A stretch of 41,245 bases of DNA from a virus. Position numbers and translations under genes: made by a program. The stretch spans positions 1-41,245 of IMG/VR virus record IMGVR_UViG_3300049791_000024; one strand, given 5' to 3'. Below, one piece after another: positions 6,793 to 13,916 of the stretch. Within the stretch, counting starts at the first letter, position 1. Every line of letters starts with the position of its first letter. The notes below the pieces were generated by a model. The model saw only the letters and a list, made by a program, of their open reading frames with translations, was not told where the DNA came from and did no database searches.

Positions 6793-7248
6793 ATGTTGGG
6801 TTCTGAAACGACGAAGCCGCCAGTAAAGGCGGCTCCGAAGGTCTTTCAGCTGCGGCTGTTGACATGTGCCGAACGGGTCGGCATGCTTGATGTGCGAAAT
6901 ACAAGCGGGTGTGATTCTACCACCAGCACCAAAATGGTGCAATACGGTTCAATCCCAATCGCTCAGGACTTCGCCGACCAGCCCGGACGGGTAACAGTGG
7001 CGGAATGGCCGGTAGTGCGTACCACGAGGATAGGGATTGAGACAGCGCAGCGCCCCGTAGTCATCGCAGGGCGTATCCCGCACAAGGCGATGGCCGGCTT
7101 GACGGCTTTGCATGGCCCCGACCGGAACTCCCTGCCTGAACGGCCAGGATGCTTCCGGCTTGCCAATGCAAAGCTGGAGCAACAGCACGGATTCACGACA
7201 AAGAACTTGCCTCACTTAGGTTGGAACATGGATGACCGGACCCCATGA
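6793..7248 (+). CDS. Doubtful ORF between winged-helix and helicase genes
   Basis: A possible 151-residue product (MLGSETTKPPVKAAPK ... GWNMDDRTP). Its stop overlaps the helicase start as ATGA, the same coupling used elsewhere here. Against it: the start has no good ribosome site, third-position GC looks lower than in its neighbours, and composition is irregular (Cys, Thr and Arg scattered, no clear hydrophobic core). A perfect hairpin lies just inside its 5' end. The stretch could instead be a non-coding insert or a transferred piece of host or prophage DNA. I do not recognise it. Confidence 0.35.
   Translation: MLGSETTKPPVKAAPKVFQLRLLTCAERVGMLDVRNTSGCDSTTSTKMVQYGSIPIAQDFADQPGRVTVAEWPVVRTTRIGIETAQRPVVIAGRIPHKAMAGLTALHGPDRNSLPERPGCFRLANAKLEQQHGFTTKNLPHLGWNMDDRTP
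6815..6834 (+). other. 7-bp GC-rich hairpin (possible attenuator)
   Basis: AGCCGCC and GGCGGCT flank an AGTAAA loop. No run of T follows on the + strand (TCCGAAGG), so an intrinsic terminator is unlikely. It lies about 100 bases after the winged-helix gene and could be a processing site, pause site or RNA structural element. Confidence 0.4.
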
Positions 7249-8780
7249 CCCCCACGCCTCACGCCCTGCGCCCGTACCAGTCCGCCGCGATAGCCGGTGT
7301 CCGCAACGCGATGGCTACCGGTCATCGGCGGGTGGTGTTGACGGTTCCGACAGGTGGCGGGAAGACGCTGATTGCTTCGGAAATCATCAAGCGATCGACT
7401 GAACGCGGATTCAAGGTGTTGTTCATCGCCCCGCGTCGCGAGCTGATCCTGCAGGCGCTGGGCGCTCTGGCGAAGCATGGCGTGTCGGCTGGCGTCATCA
7501 TGGCAGGTGCTCGGCACCTGACCCGAAGCTATGAGGCGGTGCAGATTGCGAGCGCGGATACCATCCATGCCCGCGTCGTGCGAAACAAGCGCATGGAACT
7601 GCCGCCGGCTGACCTAGTGATCTTCGATGAGTTCCATTTGGCGGTGGCGGCAACACGGGCCGAACTGCTGAGCTTGTACCCGAACGCCAAGATCATCGGC
7701 CTGACTGCCACTCCTGCGCGCGGTGACGGGCGCGGGTTGAACGAAGTCGCAGACGCCTTGGTGTTGGGGCCATCCATACCCGATCTGGTCACTGACGGCT
7801 TCCTGGTGCCTTTGCGGTACTTCGCCCCTTCCGCCCCTGATCTGTCGAAGATCAAGGTTGTGAAGGGCGATTACGTCGAAAAGCAGCTTGGCGAGGTGAT
7901 GATCAAGCTGGTGGGCGATGTGGTCGAAAACTGGCTCCGGCTGGCACCTGAGCGTCGGACGGTGGTGTTCTGCTGCAACTGCGCCCATTCCCGCGCCGTG
8001 CGTGATGCCTTTCTTGCTGAGGGCATCAAGGCCGAGCATGTGGACGGCGAGACTCCGAATGACGAGCGTGCCGAGATTTTGGCACGGGTGGCGAGCGGCG
8101 AGACGCAGGTACTCACGAACGTCTATGTCGCCAGCTACGGACTGGACATTCCGGCACTGGACTGTGCGGTGCTGGCAAGGCCGACCAAGAATATCACCCT
8201 GTACCTGCAAACCGTGGGGCGGGTGATGCGTCCGTTCCCTGGCAAGGTGGACGCGCTGGTGATCGACCACGCCGGGGCGGTGCATGAGAACGGGTTTGCC
8301 GATGACGTGCATCCGTGGAGCCTTGAAGGTGCCGGGACGGTCAAGGAACGGAAGCTGGCGCTGGCAAAGGAATCCGGCGAGCCGAAGGAAATTACCTGTT
8401 CGCAGTGCAAGGCGGTATTTGCTGGTCGTCGGGATTGCCCGTGCTGTGGGTTCCAGATGATTCCTCCGGCCAAGCCGATCCCTACCTACGAAGCCGATTT
8501 GCAGGAAGTGAAGCGCGGCAAGGCGAAGGAAAACCGCGAAATGACGTGGGATGAGAAGGCGGTTTTCATGGGCGAGCTGAAACAGTATGCGCGGGAACAT
8601 GCCTTTAAGCCGGGATGGGCGGCGATGAAATATCGCGACCGTACTGGCGTGTTTCCCAACGATCCGCGGGTGAAGAATGCGCCGATGAAGATTTGCAGCA
8701 ACGCGACGGAGCGGTGGGTTAGGAGTCAGAACATCCGCTGGCACAAGGGCAAGGAAAAGGCAGAGAGGGCGCAGGCATGA
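7245..8780 (+). CDS. DEAD/DEAH-like superfamily 2 helicase
   Basis: The 511-residue product has the motifs in order: Walker A PTGGGKT at 35-41, motif II DEFH at 128-131 (a DEAH variant), motif III TATPAR at 154-159, and motif VI QTVGRVMR at 322-329. A four-cysteine zinc site (CSQC at 385-388, CPCC at 398-401) and a basic tail follow. The protein is an ATP-dependent nucleic-acid translocase or helicase of the phage replication module. The primase gene follows with a 4-base overlap, so the pair probably acts together at the phage origin, with host polymerase and replicative factors. Confidence 0.92.
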   Translation: MTPTPHALRPYQSAAIAGVRNAMATGHRRVVLTVPTGGGKTLIASEIIKRSTERGFKVLFIAPRRELILQALGALAKHGVSAGVIMAGARHLTRSYEAVQIASADTIHARVVRNKRMELPPADLVIFDEFHLAVAATRAELLSLYPNAKIIGLTATPARGDGRGLNEVADALVLGPSIPDLVTDGFLVPLRYFAPSAPDLSKIKVVKGDYVEKQLGEVMIKLVGDVVENWLRLAPERRTVVFCCNCAHSRAVRDAFLAEGIKAEHVDGETPNDERAEILARVASGETQVLTNVYVASYGLDIPALDCAVLARPTKNITLYLQTVGRVMRPFPGKVDALVIDHAGAVHENGFADDVHPWSLEGAGTVKERKLALAKESGEPKEITCSQCKAVFAGRRDCPCCGFQMIPPAKPIPTYEADLQEVKRGKAKENREMTWDEKAVFMGELKQYAREHAFKPGWAAMKYRDRTGVFPNDPRVKNAPMKICSNATERWVRSQNIRWHKGKEKAERAQA

Positions 8781-9661
8781 AGCTGTGGGAGCGTGCGCAG
8801 GGCCGATGGGTAGAAATACTAACGGGCCTAGGCCACGAGGATGCGCTGAGCAAGAAGCACGGCCCGTGTCCGTCATGCGGCGGGCGGGATCGCTACCGTT
8901 ATCTTGACGATGTGCAGGGCGGATTCTTCTGCGGTGACTTGCGCGGCAACGGCATCCAGTTATTGCAGCACCTTCGCGGGATTGATTTTCGCGAAGCGGC
9001 GGAACTGGTCGATTCAATCATCGGGAAAAATCAGGACATGGAACCCAGAGACAACACGGCAGAGCTTGCGAATGCACGGCTGACTGCACGCGCTATCCGT
9101 CCAGCGTCGAGCGCCTACCTTGCGTCAAGGGGGCTGGAAGTTCCACCAGGCATCCTGTTTGCACGCGAAGTTCCGTACTACGAAGAGGGACAGGAACCGC
9201 TGCGCTTCGATGCGATGCTGGCCCCGATCACGCGCAACGGCGAACTGTTGACCTATCAGGCTACGTACTTGCTCAAGGGCGCAAAGGCTCCGGTGAGCAC
9301 GGTGCGCAAGACGCTGCCGGGGAAGCCGATAGCCGGTGGAACGGTGGCGCTGTATCCGGCGGCTGAGTGCATGGGCGTAGCTGAAGGGGTGGAGACGGCG
9401 ATTGCTGCGCACATGCTATTCCCAAGCACGCCAACGCATGCCACGCTGAGCACAAGCGGGATGAAGTCGTGGGAACCTCCTCCGATGGTCAAGGAGGTGT
9501 GGATATTCGCCGATAACGATGCTAATTATGCAGGCCATGCAGCGGCCTATCATCTGGCGCATCGGCTTCACAAGGCTGGGCTTGCCGTGACGGTGATGTT
9601 CCCGCACATCCAAGGCGACTGGAACGACGTTCTGCTGGCGTCGACGAGGAAGCAAGCGTGA
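8777..9661 (+). CDS. Zinc-ribbon/TOPRIM primase (P4 alpha-like N-terminal type)
   Basis: The 294-residue protein begins with a CHC2-like zinc ribbon (CPSCGGRDRYRY at 31-42, FFCGD near 50-54). The usual fourth cysteine is replaced: the sequence reads CGDLRGNG where family members have C-x-x-C. A TOPRIM domain follows, with AEGVETA at 202-208 (catalytic Glu) and DND at 246-248 (metal-binding Asp). Such proteins make RNA primers. There is no fused helicase domain, so the preceding SF2 helicase may supply that activity. GAGGG precedes the ATG. Confidence 0.88.
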   Translation: MKLWERAQGRWVEILTGLGHEDALSKKHGPCPSCGGRDRYRYLDDVQGGFFCGDLRGNGIQLLQHLRGIDFREAAELVDSIIGKNQDMEPRDNTAELANARLTARAIRPASSAYLASRGLEVPPGILFAREVPYYEEGQEPLRFDAMLAPITRNGELLTYQATYLLKGAKAPVSTVRKTLPGKPIAGGTVALYPAAECMGVAEGVETAIAAHMLFPSTPTHATLSTSGMKSWEPPPMVKEVWIFADNDANYAGHAAAYHLAHRLHKAGLAVTVMFPHIQGDWNDVLLASTRKQA

Positions 9662-9771
9662 ACGCACCCGACTACGCCGCAGTCGAACAGCTAGCTGCGG
9701 AGCTGTATGGATGTTCAGTTCGTGCCATTTGGGCTGTGATCCGCAGAGAAACATGGAAGAGGGTGGCATGA
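9658..9771 (+). CDS. 37-residue helix-turn-helix-like peptide
   Basis: A short frame starting at GTG 9658, with GAGGA upstream, that overlaps both neighbours (GTGA at the start, ATGA at the end). It reads MNAPDYAAVEQLAAELYGCS then RAIWAVIRRETWKRVA, resembling one recognition-helix unit of a homeodomain-like fold. Its close fit between two genes and good ribosome site support it. Function unknown. Confidence 0.55.
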   Translation: MNAPDYAAVEQLAAELYGCSVRAIWAVIRRETWKRVA

Positions 9772-10112
9772 AGACTTCCACCAAACCGCCAACCAAGGCC
9801 GAACGCGACCGCATGGACGCGATCAAGGCCTATGGCTGCATCGCTTGCCGTTCCCAGCACGGCCATGACTGGATCTCGCCGTGCGAGGTGCACCACATGC
9901 TCCGGGGTAACAAGCGCATCGGACATCACGCGACCATCGGACTATGCCCAGCCCACCATACAGGCCTACCGCCGTTCCCGATGACACGTGCCGAACGATT
10001 GGAAACCATCGGCCCGTGCTGGCACAAGGAGCGCCGCGCCTTCCGGGAACGCTACGGCAGCGACCAATACCTGATCGACCTGACATCGGAACTGATCGGG
10101 GCAACCGCATGA
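9768..10112 (+). CDS. Ref-like HNH nuclease
   Basis: The 114-residue product has GCIACRSQHGHD, then CEVHHMLRGNKRIGHHATIG and LCPAHHTG, the layout of the phage P1 Ref family. Ref is a RecA-dependent HNH endonuclease that stimulates recombination. A C-terminal ERYGSDQYLIDL segment matches too. ATG 9768 overlaps the preceding stop, so I reject the longer frame from 9711. A free HNH mobile gene is a weaker alternative, because this type lies in the recombination or replication modules of many phages. Confidence 0.85.
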   Translation: MKTSTKPPTKAERDRMDAIKAYGCIACRSQHGHDWISPCEVHHMLRGNKRIGHHATIGLCPAHHTGLPPFPMTRAERLETIGPCWHKERRAFRERYGSDQYLIDLTSELIGATA

Positions 10113-10195
10113 GCGCCGAGGTTAGAATCAAGGCCATCACGCGCATTATCGCAGTGCTGAACGACGCGCCAGCAACGCTTTGGGAGCGCGCATGA
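10109..10195 (+). CDS. 28-residue micro-ORF
   Basis: ATG to TGA of 29 codons, joined by ATGA overlaps at both ends: MSAEVRIKAITRIIAVLNDA then PATLWERA. GGGG precedes the ATG. It may be a real peptide or mainly a coupling leader that passes ribosomes to the next gene. No family. Confidence 0.4.
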   Translation: MSAEVRIKAITRIIAVLNDAPATLWERA

Positions 10196-10512
10196 TCCTC
10201 GCACCCACCATCGGCGACACTTGCCACGACCCCTATGCGCCGCTATGGTTCGAGCGCGAGGTCACGACGCTGCATCCTGTCCGGGTACGCGCCTTGTCGA
10301 ACACCGACCGCGCGGACGCCTTTGCGGCCAAGTGCGAGGAGGCGCTGGACTACCTGATGAAGCACCCGACCACGCACTACGCCTTGGCCGCCGCGATGGA
10401 CTGGAATCCAGCGGCAACATGGCGTGTTCTGCAACGGCTACAGGAACAATCCCTGATCGAGCGGTATCTGGATGGCGGCAGCTACGGGTTCGTTTATCGG
10501 GGTGTGGCATGA
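10192..10512 (+). CDS. Small protein with a winged-helix-like domain
   Basis: A 106-residue product (MILAPTIGDTCHDPYAPLWF ...). The C-terminal half reads like a winged helix (HYALAAAMDWNPAATWRVLQ, followed by RLQEQSLIERYL), so DNA binding is plausible. The start at 10192 overlaps the previous stop and has GGGAG upstream; 10180 is a worse start. Confidence 0.6.
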   Translation: MILAPTIGDTCHDPYAPLWFEREVTTLHPVRVRALSNTDRADAFAAKCEEALDYLMKHPTTHYALAAAMDWNPAATWRVLQRLQEQSLIERYLDGGSYGFVYRGVA

Positions 10513-10709
10513 TCCTCAAGCGCGAAGCCCATAACCGCCAAGTCGAGGCGATGTGTTCGGGGCAGCAGGGCATCAAGGGCCAGTGTTCCGGCTGCAAGCG
10601 CAACCGTGACAAGAACCCGGAGGCGTGGAGCGCGACGCCAGACGTACAGCCGCAGGTGCGGGATGGCGTCTGCCGGCAATGGGTGCCGATCGTGTGGGGC
10701 GCGAAATGA
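10509..10709 (+). CDS. Small cysteine-rich protein
   Basis: A 66-residue protein with Cys at MCSG, QCSGCKRN and VCRQW: four cysteines that may bind zinc. ATG 10509 follows GGGG and overlaps the preceding stop. I reject the longer upstream frame. Small phage proteins of this layout are common before nuclease or late-regulator genes; the function is unknown. Confidence 0.6.
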   Translation: MILKREAHNRQVEAMCSGQQGIKGQCSGCKRNRDKNPEAWSATPDVQPQVRDGVCRQWVPIVWGAK

Positions 10710-11008
10710 TCCGCAGGCAAACGGTCAAGCGCGACCGTAACCATGCAGAGGTAGTCAAAGCACTCACGGATGCCGGTTGTGGGGTGATCGACCTGTCGAA
10801 AGTCGGCGACGGATGTCCTGACATCCTCGCGCATGGCCCAACGTGGCCCCACACGCTTGTCCTGATCGAAATCAAGGACGGGGAGCTACCACCCTCGCAC
10901 CGGAAGCTTACAAAGGCACAGGAAGCGTTACACGCGTCATGGCATGGCTATATTCATGTCTGCAAGACTGTTGGCGAGGCATTGGCTGCCATGGGGATCA
11001 AGTCATGA
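10706..11008 (+). CDS. VRR-NUC-like nuclease
   Basis: The 100-residue protein has GDGCPDILA, then LVLIEIKDGELPPSHRKLT. This is the G-D-G-x-P-D and E-x-K arrangement of VRR-NUC/PD-(D/E)XK nucleases, which cleave branched DNA such as Holliday junctions. It probably removes branches before headful packaging. It lies immediately upstream of the late regulator. The start overlaps the previous stop. Confidence 0.8.
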   Translation: MIRRQTVKRDRNHAEVVKALTDAGCGVIDLSKVGDGCPDILAHGPTWPHTLVLIEIKDGELPPSHRKLTKAQEALHASWHGYIHVCKTVGEALAAMGIKS

Positions 11009-11439
11009 CAAGCGGACTGGTTGACACCTTCGGCGATTACGTCAAGTTCCGGCTGACCGGCTGGGGCAATGAATTTGCGTTGCACCGCGACATCGAAATC
11101 CATGGTAGCGGCTGCAACATTCTTCAGATGCTGATTGAGCATGCTGGCGAGATCCCGCAACGCTCGGCAGGGGTAAAGCCGGTGGAGGTCGATTTATACG
11201 CGCTGGAGATCGAGCAGATCGTGGCCGAGATCGCCCGCGACCAGATGCCTATCGCTTGTTGCTTGAGGGGTTACTACTGCGGGCGTGGCCGGCGCGGCTA
11301 TGAACGGTTGGAAACCGCAAACCTGTTGCTCGGAGCATTGCGCTTGAGGCAAGTGCGGCGCAGGCAATATCTGGGGCTGGTGGAGCATGGCCAAACCATC
11401 GTGAGGGGATGGCTGCTGGCAGTCGCGCGCGCCGCTTGA
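11005..11439 (+). CDS. Antiterminator (Q-type) candidate
   Basis: A 144-residue basic protein, last gene before the late region. Its C-terminal half (CCLRGYYCGRGRRGYERLE, then LLLGALRLRQVRRRQYLGLV) resembles short phage late regulators annotated as antitermination protein Q-like. The position (end of the early rightward block, directly before a possible late promoter and the terminase genes) matches lambda and P22 gene Q. Function is inferred from position and weak similarity. Confidence 0.5.
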   Translation: MTSGLVDTFGDYVKFRLTGWGNEFALHRDIEIHGSGCNILQMLIEHAGEIPQRSAGVKPVEVDLYALEIEQIVAEIARDQMPIACCLRGYYCGRGRRGYERLETANLLLGALRLRQVRRRQYLGLVEHGQTIVRGWLLAVARAA

Positions 11440-11464
11440 CGCATGCGGAAAAATACAGTAGAAA
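11436..11464 (+). promoter_or_regulatory. Candidate late promoter
   Basis: TTGACG, 17 bases, then TAGAAA: five of six and four of six matches to the sigma-70 consensus, at standard spacing. The -35 box overlaps the stop of the Q-like gene. The following stretch (11465-11617) has no convincing gene and could be a leader where an antiterminator acts. Confidence 0.5.
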
Positions 11465-11617
11465 TCGGCTATGGTGGCACAGTCGCCCCAAAACCCCGCC
11501 TCCCCGTTGCATCGCGCGCCGCCAACGCCTGCCAGCCGGTAGCCGTAGCGCTGTCCTAGCCCAATCCCCTTGGGCGGACAATGGCGGGGATGGCGGTTTA
11601 CTTCCGGGAAATCCACG

Positions 11618-12016
11618 ATGACCCTATCGGCAGCCGATGAAGTCGGGCGGACGACCCGCGCTTATGTCTCGGGTTACAACCGCAGCCGCGTGCATACTGC
11701 ACGCCTGTACGGCAACGAAACCCGCGCATTGGTCGCCGACTTCAGCGCCGTGCTGGGAGCAAGCCGAACGATTGCTAGCGTGTTGTGGAAGTCCGATGGC
11801 GCCGGATTCGTGAACATGAGCGCCCCAGTCAAGACAACGCGCACCAGTTCGATCACCATCAGCACGATGTTCAGCGGCATCACCAGAATCCGCTGCGCGA
11901 TCACGACGGACACGGGCGAGGTCTATACCCAACTGTTCCTCGTTCAATCACTGGATGCGCCGTTCTTCAGCGGCGATCAGTTCGTCAGCAACGGCGTCAC
12001 CCAATTGAGCATCTAA
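11618..12016 (+). CDS. Hypothetical protein at the start of the late block
   Basis: A 132-residue, Thr/Ser-rich protein likely to be mostly beta-strand (SSITISTMFSGITRIRCAIT ...) and ending in a recognisable C-terminus (FFSGDQFVSNGVTQLSI). It is the first gene after the candidate promoter and could be a minor virion protein. The frame can be extended to 11570 but no start there has a ribosome site. No family. Confidence 0.6.
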   Translation: MTLSAADEVGRTTRAYVSGYNRSRVHTARLYGNETRALVADFSAVLGASRTIASVLWKSDGAGFVNMSAPVKTTRTSSITISTMFSGITRIRCAITTDTGEVYTQLFLVQSLDAPFFSGDQFVSNGVTQLSI

Positions 12017-12027
12017 AGGAGTAGCCC

Positions 12028-12252
12028 ATGCCTCGCGGAATCCCGAAAACGACAGCACCAAAGACCGATCCTGAACAGGTCGAAGCTCCCAAGCCCGCCA
12101 AGTCCAAAGACCGTATCGAAGCGCGCGAGGATGAAGCGGTAGGCCGCGAGGTCTATGACGTTCACTACGCCTACAACGGCTCCGAGCATGTGCAACCAGG
12201 CTTCCTGAGCGAACTGGCAGCGCGGAGCTGGCTGGCTGGGATCAAGGCTTAG
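12028..12252 (+). CDS. Hypothetical protein
   Basis: A 74-residue protein with a Lys/Pro-rich N-terminus (MPRGIPKTTAPKTDPEQVEA) and a compact end (QPGFLSELAARSWLAGIKA). AAGGAG precedes the ATG. Unknown role in the packaging region. Confidence 0.65.
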   Translation: MPRGIPKTTAPKTDPEQVEAPKPAKSKDRIEAREDEAVGREVYDVHYAYNGSEHVQPGFLSELAARSWLAGIKA

Positions 12253-12258
12253 GCAGTC

Positions 12259-12570
12259 ATGGAAGACCGTAAGGTACGGACTGTTACGGGAAAGTTCGGC
12301 AAGGGCAATCCCGGCAAGCCTGTAGGCGCTGTCAACAAGGCCACGAAGAACGCGAAGGAAGCAATAGCGCGGTTCGTGGACGGCAATGCTGAGCGGTTGC
12401 AAGGCTGGCTTGACGAGATTGCAGCCAAGGAAGGCGCGAAGGCCGCGTTTATCTGTTTCACGGACTTGTTGGAGTACCACGTCCCGAAGCTTAGCCGAAC
12501 GGAACACGCTGGCGACCAAAACAACCCGATTTTGGTGCAGGAAGTCCGGCATACCATAGTCGGCGAGTAG
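12259..12570 (+). CDS. Possible small terminase subunit
   Basis: A 103-residue protein just upstream of the large terminase. It begins with a basic segment (KFGKGNPGKPVGAVNKATKN) of a type found in phage small terminase-like or DUF5681-like proteins, followed by helices (AERLQGWLDEIAAK, FICFTDLLEYHVPKL). Small subunits choose the packaging start site on phage DNA. The call depends mainly on position; the usual helix-turn-helix is not obvious. Confidence 0.5.
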   Translation: MEDRKVRTVTGKFGKGNPGKPVGAVNKATKNAKEAIARFVDGNAERLQGWLDEIAAKEGAKAAFICFTDLLEYHVPKLSRTEHAGDQNNPILVQEVRHTIVGE

Positions 12571-12632
12571 GATATTGAGCTAGCTGTGACGCCAAAAAAT
12601 GCAAGTTGACGGCTGGTGGAATACCCCGAAAC

Positions 12633-13916
12633 GTGACAATTCTGGACATTTCGACCCCGAAAGTGTTCGCGCCGTTCCTTTACCGGAGCCGGTACCGGGC
12701 GAGTTACGGTGGGCGAGGTTCGGGCAAGTCGCACAACGTCGCTGAGAACCTGATTAGTGATCACCTGTGCGAGCGTGGGCTGGCTTCGGTGTGCATCCGC
12801 GAGGTGCAGCGGACGCTGAAGCAATCCAGCAAGCGACTGATTGAGCAGAAGCTTGATAAGTTCAAGCTTGGCGAGCGCGATGGTTTCAAGGTGTTCAACG
12901 AGGCCATCCAGGCTCCGGGCGACGGGCTGATCATGTTTCAGGGCATGCAGGATCACACGGCGGAGTCGATCAAGTCGCTGGAAGGGTTCAAGCGCGCGGT
13001 GATCGAGGAAGCGCAGACGATCTCGGCGCATAGCCTGATGTTGTTGCGACCGACGATCCGCGCGGAAGGTTCGGAGATATGGGCGAGCTGGAATCCGAGG
13101 CGCAAGAGCGATCCGATTGACGTGATGTTCCGAGGGCTTGAAGTTCCGACCGGAAGCGTGATTGTGCGGTCAAGTTGGCGAGACAACCCTTGGTTTACCG
13201 CAGAACTGGAACAGGAACGCCTTGACTGTCTCAGGATGGAACCGGAGCAATATGACCACGTTTGGGAAGGCGGCTATGTGACGGTTGCATCGGGCGCTTA
13301 CTTCGCGAAGGACTTGGCCGCAGCAAAGCTTCAGAACCGCATTGGCAGGGTCGCAGCCGATCCGATGATGACCTACCGGGCGCATTGGGACATTGGCGGG
13401 ACAGGGGCGAAGGCCGATGCTTGCGCCATCTGGATCAGCCAGTTCATCGGTACCGAGGTTCGAGTGCTGGACTATTACGAGGCAGTCGGGCAACCGCTAT
13501 CTGTCCATGTGCAATGGCTCCGGGATCATGGCTACAAGGGCGCGCTGTGCGTCCTTCCGCACGATGGCGACACCCATGACAAGGTGCATTCCGTGAGCTT
13601 TGCGAGTGCACTGAGACAGGCTCAGTTTGAGGTCAGGGTGGTGCCGAACATGGGTGCGGGTGCTGCGAACGCCCGAATCGAGGCAGTGCGCCGCCTGTTC
13701 CCGAGCATCTATTTCAACGCCGAGACCACGGAGTCGGGACGTGATGCGCTGGGCTGGTATCACGAGAAGCGCGACGAATCGCGCAGCATCGGACTTGGGC
13801 CGGCGCATGACTGGGCCTCGCATGGCGCAGACGCGTTCGGCTTGATGGCAGTGGACAAGGCGACGATGAGCAAGAAAACGACTGGCAATCTCAAGTTCCG
13901 GAGCGAGTTCGCATGA
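12633..13916 (+). CDS. terL: Terminase large subunit (PBSX-type)
   Basis: The 427-residue packaging motor has Walker A GGRGSGKS at 26-33, Walker B VIEEA at 123-127, and the nuclease domain from WDIGGTGAKADAC (Asp 253). Its ATPase drives DNA into the procapsid and its nuclease cuts headful lengths. I chose GTG 12633, where the conserved sequence starts (VTILDISTPKVFAP). TTG 12606 is also possible; neither has a strong ribosome site. The stop overlaps the portal start by four bases. Confidence 0.93.
   Translation: MTILDISTPKVFAPFLYRSRYRASYGGRGSGKSHNVAENLISDHLCERGLASVCIREVQRTLKQSSKRLIEQKLDKFKLGERDGFKVFNEAIQAPGDGLIMFQGMQDHTAESIKSLEGFKRAVIEEAQTISAHSLMLLRPTIRAEGSEIWASWNPRRKSDPIDVMFRGLEVPTGSVIVRSSWRDNPWFTAELEQERLDCLRMEPEQYDHVWEGGYVTVASGAYFAKDLAAAKLQNRIGRVAADPMMTYRAHWDIGGTGAKADACAIWISQFIGTEVRVLDYYEAVGQPLSVHVQWLRDHGYKGALCVLPHDGDTHDKVHSVSFASALRQAQFEVRVVPNMGAGAANARIEAVRRLFPSIYFNAETTESGRDALGWYHEKRDESRSIGLGPAHDWASHGADAFGLMAVDKATMSKKTTGNLKFRSEFA

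Noticed and set aside
7614-9017. 467-residue leftward frame opposite helicase and primase genes
   Set aside because: The helicase and primase motifs lie on the other strand; this is a complement frame.
12599-12745. 48-codon frame starting MQVDGWWNTPKRD upstream of the large terminase
   Set aside because: Mostly overlaps the terminase start in another frame; no ribosome site, and the terminase motif region is certain.
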